A DNA stretch of 64,000 nt, taken from positions 5,506,001 to 5,570,000 of the forward strand of contig NZ_AP026867.1 in NCBI RefSeq assembly GCF_026000115.1. Direction: 5' to 3'. Made by a program: the position numbers and the translations under genes. Each line of letters starts with the position of its first letter. Positions within the stretch are counted from its first letter, which is position 1. Of the stretch, positions 17,590 to 25,638 are shown piece after piece. The notes beneath the pieces are model-generated. The model saw only the letters and a program-made list of their open reading frames with translations, was not told the origin of the DNA and searched no databases. This DNA is from Aureispira anguillae (lineage in GTDB: Bacteria > Bacteroidota > Bacteroidia > Chitinophagales > Saprospiraceae).

Positions 17590-20500
17590 ATGAAAGTTTT
17601 ACTCTTCTTATTATTTTTTTTGGCTTTTAATAATTGGGTATTGAGTCAAGATGGCTCAGCCGCCCAAGTATTTATAAATAAAGCAAACGAAGCTATTGAA
17701 GCAGGCGATTTACCTAAAGCAGATCTTTTATTGCTACAAGCTGCTGAGATTTATGATAATACCAATAATTGGCCTGCCTATTTTGATTGTGCTGTTACTA
17801 GAGTAGAAAATCATATTCAAATGGGAGAATATGAAAAGGGAATACAAGCCGCCTCAAATTATATAGAAGAAGCAAACCGTGTTAACTATAAAGCAATTTC
17901 TATTTCTTTGTTGCACAAAAACATTGGTAAAATACACTATATACAAGATAACTATAAGGCGGCATTTCCTCAACTTGAACAAGCAGCTCTTATTCGGGAA
18001 AACATCAACCCCAATGATCCTGATTTAGCACGTGACTATTATAATTTGGGCGTTATTAGTCGTTATGCGGAACGCTACAATAGAGCCATTGAATTTTTGG
18101 ATGAAGCCGTTAAGCTGCAAGAAGATGAAAATGTTCTAGCTCGCATTTATACGGAACTAGGTAGCAACTATAAACTAATTGGAAACTTTAGAAAAAGCTT
18201 AGATTACCAAGAACAAGCCATTCGGATTCTTGAAAAGGAAAAAGACGACTCGGCTATGGCCATTGCTTTATTAGAAAAAGGGGCGACACTCACGGAACTA
18301 AAACAGAGCGGCAATGATTTGATTTATCTAAAACAAGCTTTGGTTCTTTTTCAAAGCCCTCAACTGCTAGATTATACCAACCAAGTAAATTGTTGCCAGC
18401 AAATTGCTTATGCTTTTTTCAAAGCCCCTGAAACGAATGAGCTCCAAAACAACCTAGATTCTGCCCAGTTTTATTACAGAAAAGCGTTAGCCATTGCCAA
18501 AAAACACCTCCCTAAAGACAACCCTTATTCAATACAAGTTTTATTTAATCTGAGTTCGGTATTAGCAGACCAAGGAAAAATGGAACAAGCAGAGCTATTG
18601 TTGGAACAGGCAGAAGCTAAAAGCTCAAATATCTACGCCCCAAAAAGTTTAGAAGCAGTTGCCAGCCTTGCCACTAGGGCAACATTTTATCGCTTACAAG
18701 GTAAATATGCAGAGGCTTTACAATATGAACAACAACAATTAATTAGCCTTATTAAAAACTACAATCAAAAGGACATCTGGGATCTACCTACCCTTCAACA
18801 GGCAACCAATAGCCTTAGTTATGATATGATTACGGACGTACTAGCTAGTAAAGCACGCTGTTGGTATTTATATTACAAATATGGAACAAAAGAGGTAAAG
18901 AAGTTAGAAGCTGCCCTTCAAACGATTCGTCTATTTGACCAAGTAGTCAATCGGATTCGTGCTGATTTTTCTAGTAGTGGTTCCAATATTGCATGGTCCG
19001 ACTTGACCCTAGATGCTTACGAAAATGCCATTGAAACTTGTATCGCTCTAGCCAAAGCAACTGGAGATCTAAATTACCACCAACAAGCCCTCTATTTTTC
19101 GGAAAAAAGCAAAGGTCTTAGCTTGTTAGAGTCTTTTCAAAACACAAAAGCTCAACAAGTTTCAGGGCTTTCAGAAAAAGACTTGATTAAAGAGCGAGAA
19201 ATGAAATTGGACATTATTGATTTAGAGCAAAAGGTTTTTCAATTGACTCAAGAAGAAAACCCAAATCTACAGGAGACCATAAAAAAACTTAAGAAACAGA
19301 TTTTTTTAAAACGAGAAACTTATCAAGATTTTTTAAAAAATCTAGAAATCAATAACCCTCAATATTATCAAACGAAGTATCAACTTAACATTCTTAACCT
19401 AGAACAGATTCGTAGTTTACTAAAAGAAGATCAAGCTCTTATTGAATATTTTGTAGGCGATTCTAGTATTTATGCCTTTAAAATCACCCAAACAACCTTT
19501 GAACTTATCCCTTTAGATGGTCAAGAAAGCATGCTGGATCGTGTGGGGGATTTACGAGAAAGCATCTACGGTTATTTTTTATCCAACAAAGAGCGAGATC
19601 GCCAAATGCATTCTAAATTTGCCAAACAATATGCTGAGAGAGCCTATCAGATGTATCAAAAATTAATTGAGCCATTGGGGTCCTTGCCCAAGCGCCTACT
19701 TATTGTTCCTGCTGGTCCTATGTGTGATATGCCTTTTGAGCCATTGCTTACCGAAAAAGTCAATACCCCCAACCAATATAAGTCGCACCCTTTTCTATTA
19801 AGAAAACACAGCATTAGCTATTGTTATTCTGCTACGTTGCTCCAAGAGATGATGAACAAAATTCACCTTGAAACAGAGCATACTTATGCAGGGTTTGCGC
19901 CCTCCTTTGGAAAACATGCAACAAGTGTCATTCGAGGGAAACGCTATTCGCTATCTCCATTAACCTTTAACCAACCTGAGGTTGAAAAAATCAGTGCGCT
20001 ATTAGGAACAGGAACAGTCTTTAAAGACCGTGATGCAACTGAGGAGCAATTCAAACAAATTGCATCCAACTACAAAATTATCCATTTTGCGACACATGGC
20101 ATGGCCAACAGTGATAACCCTGATTACTCCCTATTGGCATTTACAGAAATAAAGGATGAACAAGAAAATGAATTTTTATATGTTAGCGATTTATACAATC
20201 TAGAGCTGAATGCAGAGATGGTGGTCTTAAGTGCCTGCGAAACCGCCCTAGGCAAAAATTTTAGAGGAGAAGGAATTATGAGTTTAGCCCGTGGTTTCTC
20301 TTATGCTGGTGCAAAAAGCATTTTTACTACCTTATGGAGTGTCAACGACCAGTCTACCTATGCTATTATTAATGGCTATTACCATTTTTTGCAGAAAGGT
20401 ATGGATAAGGATGAGGCGCTGTCTCTATCCAAGTTACACTATATTGACCATGCCAATAACGTCATGGCGCATCCCTTTTTATGGAGTCCTTATATCTTAA

Positions 20501-20625
20501 TTGGCGACACCACCCCTATTGCCGCTATTACCAAAACGCCCAATTGGGTATTGATCAGCGGTGGTAGTGTCCTCTTTTTGTTATTGTTAGGTTTGGGGAA
20601 TTATTTTTTTAAGAAAAAGCAATAA
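17590..20625 (+). CDS. TPR-CHAT domain protein, secreted with C-terminal membrane anchor
   Basis: The signal peptide (MKVLLFLLFFLAFNNWVLSQ) is followed by helical repeats of TPR type from about 25 to 450 (DLARDYYNLGVISRYAERYNRA, ARIYTELGSNYKLIGNFRKS), a coiled-coil region (about 510-590) and a CHAT domain (about 700-975). CHAT is a caspase/separase-like cysteine protease fold; the dyad is present as His836 (HFATHG) and Cys883 (LSACETALG). The conserved end GEGIMSLARGFSYAGAKS...LWSVND is intact. A C-terminal helix (about 985-1005, VLISGGSVLFLLLLGLGNYFF) and KKKQ tail anchor it, so the bulk should face the periplasm. Substrate unknown; related TPR-CHAT proteins are common in Saprospiria and some are activated by partner proteins. 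Confidence 0.92.
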   Translation: MKVLLFLLFFLAFNNWVLSQDGSAAQVFINKANEAIEAGDLPKADLLLLQAAEIYDNTNNWPAYFDCAVTRVENHIQMGEYEKGIQAASNYIEEANRVNYKAISISLLHKNIGKIHYIQDNYKAAFPQLEQAALIRENINPNDPDLARDYYNLGVISRYAERYNRAIEFLDEAVKLQEDENVLARIYTELGSNYKLIGNFRKSLDYQEQAIRILEKEKDDSAMAIALLEKGATLTELKQSGNDLIYLKQALVLFQSPQLLDYTNQVNCCQQIAYAFFKAPETNELQNNLDSAQFYYRKALAIAKKHLPKDNPYSIQVLFNLSSVLADQGKMEQAELLLEQAEAKSSNIYAPKSLEAVASLATRATFYRLQGKYAEALQYEQQQLISLIKNYNQKDIWDLPTLQQATNSLSYDMITDVLASKARCWYLYYKYGTKEVKKLEAALQTIRLFDQVVNRIRADFSSSGSNIAWSDLTLDAYENAIETCIALAKATGDLNYHQQALYFSEKSKGLSLLESFQNTKAQQVSGLSEKDLIKEREMKLDIIDLEQKVFQLTQEENPNLQETIKKLKKQIFLKRETYQDFLKNLEINNPQYYQTKYQLNILNLEQIRSLLKEDQALIEYFVGDSSIYAFKITQTTFELIPLDGQESMLDRVGDLRESIYGYFLSNKERDRQMHSKFAKQYAERAYQMYQKLIEPLGSLPKRLLIVPAGPMCDMPFEPLLTEKVNTPNQYKSHPFLLRKHSISYCYSATLLQEMMNKIHLETEHTYAGFAPSFGKHATSVIRGKRYSLSPLTFNQPEVEKISALLGTGTVFKDRDATEEQFKQIASNYKIIHFATHGMANSDNPDYSLLAFTEIKDEQENEFLYVSDLYNLELNAEMVVLSACETALGKNFRGEGIMSLARGFSYAGAKSIFTTLWSVNDQSTYAIINGYYHFLQKGMDKDEALSLSKLHYIDHANNVMAHPFLWSPYILIGDTTPIAAITKTPNWVLISGGSVLFLLLLGLGNYFFKKKQ

Positions 20626-20683
20626 GTGGGATCGTAATTGGTTCTAGATTACCTTTTGCAGTAGTGAGTTGGATAGAAATAGA

Positions 20684-20727
20684 AAAGTCGTATGTTATTT
20701 ATGATCAAAATAATAACATACGACTTT
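20684..20727. terminator. bidirectional hairpin, shared-stem type
   Basis: Perfect 16-bp arms 20684-20699 and 20712-20727 lie between the convergent CHAT and zincin genes. The outer stem contains AAGTCGTATG, which recurs in the hairpin at 23541-23604. Confidence 0.75.
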
Positions 20728-20791
20728 ACTTCTAATTTACGACACCTATAGTTTTATACATCGTAGTTCTTACGATCTTAGCACAAAACCG

Positions 20792-23284
20792 TTAGCCTTG
20801 TTTAGCACTGGTTATTGGATTTAAAATCACATCAATACGTTCTATTATATCCTCTAAGTGAAAAATAGAAATATCATCGTTTTGTTTGCCAATATTGTTC
20901 TTAATATCTTGTTTTAAACGCTTTAGCATACTGCGTGTAATTGCCTTTACATCCGATTGATCTTTGGGATTTTTCATTAGCGCTCCCATTTTTTCGATAT
21001 AGGCTCGTTGCAAATTACGACGATAAACATCAATGGTAATACCACTATTTAGTTCACCCCAAATACCAGCTTTAAGCCCCATAAACAAATCTACTAAAGT
21101 ATAAGCCTTGGCACTACCTTCTGTTGCATCCGCTTCTACCAATCTATTTAATCGACTAGCATCTAACAAATTATTGAGTGTTCTCTTTTGCATATTCAGC
21201 AACCTATTCACGACCCCAGTAGATTCTATTCGATCCAAAATAGAAGCATCTATTAACCACTTAGGCGTTTGAAACAATTCTTTATTTAAGAAAACCATTG
21301 CCATTTCCTGCTTAACTTTGGGAACATGCGTAAAAATAATTCCCTTTTGGTCATAGGTTTTAGTATGTTGGTAAACACCACCAATATTTGAAGTAACATG
21401 CCCCATATATCGGTTAAGTTGCCCAAATATTTGACCATACAATTCTTTTAAGTCGCTATAATCCTTACCGTCTTCTGCCGACCATTCTAGCAACTGAGGT
21501 AGAATTCGTTTTAGGTTTTTAATCCCCAAAGAGCTGGCTTTAACCGCATCATCCCCTAGATCTTCTGTTTGAGAAGAAGGATCAATAATACGCCATTGTT
21601 GTGCCCCAAAACGATAAGCAGGGTCATTTGCTTTTTCTTTGATCCATTGGTTTAAGGTAGCACGTTCATCGCTTGTATTTTTGGCTTCAGGAATTGGTTT
21701 ATAACCATAAATAATAGACCAAATATCGTATTCACCAATCTTCGCTCCTAGATTTTTCACCCCATCGCCTGGTTGCGCTACATAATTAAACCGAGCATAA
21801 TCCATAATAGAAGGAGCTGTTCCGTGTGTCGCCGTAAAGGTTGGAGAACGCAACGAATCAACTGGATAAGCCACACTAGACCCCATATTATGCGGAAGCC
21901 CCAAGGTATGCCCTACCTCATGCGCTGCAACAAAACGAATCAATTCCCCCATTACAGCATCGTCAAACTGAACATTTCGTGCAGAAGGATTGATGGCAGC
22001 GGTCTGTATCAGATACCAGTTTCGAAGCAAATTCATTACATTGTGATACCAAAGAATATCGGATTCCAAAATCTCACCTGTGCGAGGATCATGTACATGC
22101 GGCCCTTGTGCATTCGGTATATCAGTTGTAATGTATCGAATAACAGAATATCGAACATCTTCAGGGCTCCAATCTGGGTTTTCTTCTTTTGTTGGAGGAT
22201 CTTTAGCAATGATTGCATTTTTAAAACCAGCCGCTTCAAATGCTTTTTGCCAATCGTTAACCCCCTGCTTGAGATAAGGACGCCATTTTTTAGGAGTAGC
22301 GGGATCTATATAATAAACAATTTGTTTTTTAGGCTCTACCAATTCCCCTCGTTTAAACGCCTCCATATCTTTGGGTTCTAGACGCCATTTGGTAATAAAT
22401 CGCTGCGTTTGAGCTTTTTGTCTTTCAGAGCTATAGTTGGTTTGCTGAATAGAAAAATATCCTACTCGACCATCATAAACACGAGATTGCATCAAGGTTT
22501 CTGGCAGCAAAATAAAGGATTGATTCATCTCTACCGACAAGGTTTGTGTTAAATAATTATCGGGTAGTTTTTTACCTCTATAGGTTAAAATATGGCGTAC
22601 TTCTGTATTCGAAGGAAAACTCTTCGTTTCAGTAATCAAACTACGCTTGGCATCCACTCCTGCAATTGCAAATCTTTTGCGCTGAAAATCGTTCAAAGCA
22701 CCAATCAGCGCAACATCTGTTGTAAAAAATGGATTCACTTCAATAACAATCCCCTCCATTTTCCCTGAGGTATCCTTCTTGTACGCTGCGATCGGAAAAC
22801 TATGGATAACAGGTTCAAAATTGTTATTTTTCAAAGATTTATAAATAGGTTCTTCTTCATTCGCCACACTATGGTAAGAAACAGAGCGCATCAAGATCTT
22901 GTTATCGACCTTTTGCCAGCGAATTACTTGTTGAGGACGAGATTTCATTCCTGCACCACCAAAGCTCAAATTTTTGACATAACCAGAAATTCGGCTAACA
23001 ACCATAATCTCCTTTTCCAACAGATCTAAAGGAAGCTCAAAGTAATACTTATCATCTACTTTATGAGTGATAATTAAGCCCTTTTGAGTAAGTGCTTCTT
23101 TAGTTATAATCTCTTTATAAGGTTTAGGAGCCCCTTTTTTAGGGGGCGTTTTTTTCTTAGCAACAAGTTTTTCTACCTGCTCTTGTTTTCCCTTCTTTCC
23201 CTTTTTCTTTTTTTGCGCATGACTATTTAATGGCATGACCAAAGCCAATGATAACAGCCAACAAAATACAATATATTTTTTCAT
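20792..23284 (-). CDS. secreted zinc metalloprotease (DUF5117/DUF5118-like)
   Basis: The frame opens at 23308 but the ATG at 23284 gives a signal peptide (MKKYIVFCWLLSLALVMPLNSHAQ), so the protein is about 830 residues. A Lys-rich stretch follows (KKKKGKKGKQ). The catalytic zinc motif HEVGHTLGLPHN lies near residue 455, the extended HExxHxxGxxH form typical of metzincins. The pattern around it (LPNNLT..., 'YYIDPATPKKWRPYLKQGVNDWQKAFEAAGF', 'APSIMDYARFNYVAQPGD') matches the DUF5117/5118 protease group common in Bacteroidota. It has no recognisable T9SS C-terminal domain and is probably periplasmic or outer-membrane associated. A CAAACATA at 23319-23326 may be its -7 box (TATGTTTG on the minus strand). 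Confidence 0.9.
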   Translation of the reverse strand: MKKYIVFCWLLSLALVMPLNSHAQKKKKGKKGKQEQVEKLVAKKKTPPKKGAPKPYKEIITKEALTQKGLIITHKVDDKYYFELPLDLLEKEIMVVSRISGYVKNLSFGGAGMKSRPQQVIRWQKVDNKILMRSVSYHSVANEEEPIYKSLKNNNFEPVIHSFPIAAYKKDTSGKMEGIVIEVNPFFTTDVALIGALNDFQRKRFAIAGVDAKRSLITETKSFPSNTEVRHILTYRGKKLPDNYLTQTLSVEMNQSFILLPETLMQSRVYDGRVGYFSIQQTNYSSERQKAQTQRFITKWRLEPKDMEAFKRGELVEPKKQIVYYIDPATPKKWRPYLKQGVNDWQKAFEAAGFKNAIIAKDPPTKEENPDWSPEDVRYSVIRYITTDIPNAQGPHVHDPRTGEILESDILWYHNVMNLLRNWYLIQTAAINPSARNVQFDDAVMGELIRFVAAHEVGHTLGLPHNMGSSVAYPVDSLRSPTFTATHGTAPSIMDYARFNYVAQPGDGVKNLGAKIGEYDIWSIIYGYKPIPEAKNTSDERATLNQWIKEKANDPAYRFGAQQWRIIDPSSQTEDLGDDAVKASSLGIKNLKRILPQLLEWSAEDGKDYSDLKELYGQIFGQLNRYMGHVTSNIGGVYQHTKTYDQKGIIFTHVPKVKQEMAMVFLNKELFQTPKWLIDASILDRIESTGVVNRLLNMQKRTLNNLLDASRLNRLVEADATEGSAKAYTLVDLFMGLKAGIWGELNSGITIDVYRRNLQRAYIEKMGALMKNPKDQSDVKAITRSMLKRLKQDIKNNIGKQNDDISIFHLEDIIERIDVILNPITSAKQG

Positions 23285-23726
23285 GGTTATGATTGTTAAT
23301 AGATACATTAATTTCGTACAAACATAACCAAATTATGGAGAATCGAGGAAAAGGAAAGCATAGATTGTACCGATCAATACCTTTTTAAGAGCAACGTATA
23401 TTTATCTTCGATAATCGTGCTTTTGTTCATCTACAATCACAATTTGAAAACTTGAAAATAGTTTAAATATTTCTCGTTCTTTGACAAATCGTGTGAAATC
23501 GTAAACTACCTTGCCTGCTTATTACTTCTTTTGTTATAAATAATAGGTCGTAAGTCGTATGCTTAGTTCCTGTAAATACAGGACATACGACTTACGACTT
23601 ATTACTTTCTTCTAAAAAAAGTAGTTAAAAGCTTACCCTTTTTAGTATTTACCACACGATTTGTCAAAGAACTGTATTTCTATTTTCAAGCCTCCAAATT
23701 GATAGGACTTTTCACAGAAACCTATA
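23285..23726. other. intergenic region with large hairpin
   Basis: This 442-nt stretch between two minus-strand protease genes holds the hairpin at 23541-23604 and a possible promoter for the zincin. No gene is seen. Confidence 0.45.
23541..23604 (-). terminator. 64-nt hairpin after the M3 peptidase gene
   Basis: Outer arms 23541-23561 and 23584-23604 pair over 21 bp with one mismatch; an inner stem (TCCTG/CAGGA, 23568-23583) extends it. It is about 120 nt past the M3 gene stop. It shares the AAGTCGTATG stem core with the hairpin at 20684-20727. Confidence 0.6.
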
Positions 23727-25424
23727 CTAAAATTGAGAATCATCTACACGATCCAAATACGCTTGAATAGGTTTTACTACATCTTCCAAACAACCCTCTT
23801 CAAAAGGTGATTTGAGGTTTGCTAATTCAACCAAATCTAAGAATGATTTTGCTCCCCCAGCTTTACACAAAGTAATATAATCTTTCCAAGCTTCTTCTTT
23901 ATTTTCTAAGCTACGCTTCCAAAATTGGAAAGCGCAAACTTGTGCCAATACATAATCAATATAATAAAAAGGCATTCCAAACACATGGCTTTGGCGCTGC
24001 CAAAAACGCCCTTCTTCCAAATGTTTATTGCCTGCATAATTTCGATTAGGAAGGTACTTCTTTTCCAATTTTGACCAAACCTCATTGCGTTCTTTTGGTG
24101 TCATCGTTGGATTTTCATACACAATGTGTTGAAACTCATCAATTGCCACACCATAAGGTAAAAATAAAATAGAGCCTGCCAAATGCGAAAATTTAAACTT
24201 ATCGGTATCTTCCTTAAAGAACAAATCCATCCAAGGCCAAGTAAAAAATTCCATGCTCATAGAATGAATTTCGCAAGCTTCATAGGTCGGCCACAAATAG
24301 TCATACAGTTCCATATTATTACTGGTAGAATAAGCCTGAAAAGCATGTCCTGCCTCATGCGTTAATACCGTAATATCATGACTCGTCCCATTAAAATTTG
24401 AAAAGATAAAAGGAGACTTAAATTTATTGAGAAAGGTACAATAGCCCCCTGTCTGCTTGCCATCTTTTGCCACTAGATCCATCAATTCTTTGTCGCTCAT
24501 AAACTTAAAAAACTCGTCTGTTTCTGTTGACAATTGAGCATACATAATACGAGCCTGATCCTCCATCCATTTTGGCGAACCTTTAGGTTTGGGGTTGCCA
24601 GATGGAAACTTAAACTCTTCATCATAATACTTTAAATGATCAAGTCCCAAGCGTTTAGACTGACGCTCTAATAATTGTGTGGCAAGTGGCACAATATGTT
24701 CTTGGATTTGTTGGCGGAAATTGGCTACCATTTCAGCATTATAATCTGAACGCAACATACGAGCATAGCCCAATTCTATATAATTTTTGTAGCCCAATTC
24801 TGTTGCCATCTTATGGCGAATCTGAACCATGTCGTGATAAATCGTTTCTATTGAGGTTGCATTCTCTGCATAGAAATTCCATTTTGCCTCAGAAGCACGT
24901 TTGCGAGTATCTCGATCTTCTGACAATTCTAGTGGACTGATAGAAGACAAATTATACGTCTGCCCATCAAATTGAATAGCCGCCTGAGCTTTAATTTTTC
25001 GGTACTGAGAATCTAATTTATTTTCTTCCTTTAGATCTTCTATAATTGCAGGTTCAAATGTTTTTAAACGCAACTCTGCAATAACAAACAATTGTTTGCC
25101 AAATGTTTGCTCTAACTCAGGTCGGAAAGGAGAGACAAGCAACGCTCTAAAATAGTCATTGATGTGTTCATTCAACTCAGGATAGTTATCATCAAAAAAA
25201 TCATTCTCCCCTTCATAAAAACGATCTGTAGTATCAATAGAATGGCGAACAGATGCCAAGGAGTACATTGAATCAAAATCACTTCTGAGTTGATTGATTG
25301 CTAAAATTGCTTCTTTCTGCTCTTGAAACGTTTCGGCTTCTTGAACCACTTGGAGCTGCTTCACAAAAGCTCCCTTAAAATCGTTAATACTAGGGCGTTC
25401 GTAGGTGAAATCACTAAATTTCAT
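23727..25424 (-). CDS. M3 family oligoendopeptidase
   Basis: A cytoplasmic zinc metallopeptidase that trims short peptides. The zinc motif HEAGHAFQAYSTS sits at about residue 355, with the third ligand in YEACEIHSMSMEFF about 25 residues later, as expected for M3 (PepF-like) enzymes. No signal peptide is present. Length 565 matches the shorter oligoendopeptidase group. The ATG start (MKFSDFTYERPSINDF) is the usual one for these proteins. It forms a cluster with the zincin on the same strand, but the hairpin between them argues for separate transcripts. Confidence 0.93.
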   Translation of the reverse strand: MKFSDFTYERPSINDFKGAFVKQLQVVQEAETFQEQKEAILAINQLRSDFDSMYSLASVRHSIDTTDRFYEGENDFFDDNYPELNEHINDYFRALLVSPFRPELEQTFGKQLFVIAELRLKTFEPAIIEDLKEENKLDSQYRKIKAQAAIQFDGQTYNLSSISPLELSEDRDTRKRASEAKWNFYAENATSIETIYHDMVQIRHKMATELGYKNYIELGYARMLRSDYNAEMVANFRQQIQEHIVPLATQLLERQSKRLGLDHLKYYDEEFKFPSGNPKPKGSPKWMEDQARIMYAQLSTETDEFFKFMSDKELMDLVAKDGKQTGGYCTFLNKFKSPFIFSNFNGTSHDITVLTHEAGHAFQAYSTSNNMELYDYLWPTYEACEIHSMSMEFFTWPWMDLFFKEDTDKFKFSHLAGSILFLPYGVAIDEFQHIVYENPTMTPKERNEVWSKLEKKYLPNRNYAGNKHLEEGRFWQRQSHVFGMPFYYIDYVLAQVCAFQFWKRSLENKEEAWKDYITLCKAGGAKSFLDLVELANLKSPFEEGCLEDVVKPIQAYLDRVDDSQF

Positions 25425-25511
25425 GATAACTGTGGATTGTTATGCAAAGCAACTAGTATAGGGGGATTCCTGAGCTTTCTATGACTTTTTTGCTCTACAT
25501 GGTTGATAAAC

Positions 25512-25546
25512 AAAAAGAGAAGAAATACACTAGTGTATTTCTTCTC
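25512..25546 (-). terminator. dsbD terminator (30-bp perfect palindrome)
   Basis: GAGAAGAAATACAC (25517-25530) pairs with 25533-25546; the whole 30-bp block is a perfect palindrome centred on ACTAGT. On the minus strand it is followed by TTTTTG. It is about 90 nt after the dsbD stop. Confidence 0.85.
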
Positions 25547-25638
25547 CCTCAAAGTTAAGTTTTTTATATGAACAAAAGGAATAAAGCTTTTGTTTTTGAA
25601 TCGATTATTTTTTTATATAACTAAGTTTTTACAATTAT

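Noticed and set aside
21773-22381. Plus-strand 202-codon ORF opposite the zincin
   Set aside because: Antisense shadow; the composition (Arg/Ile/Cys-rich) is not protein-like.
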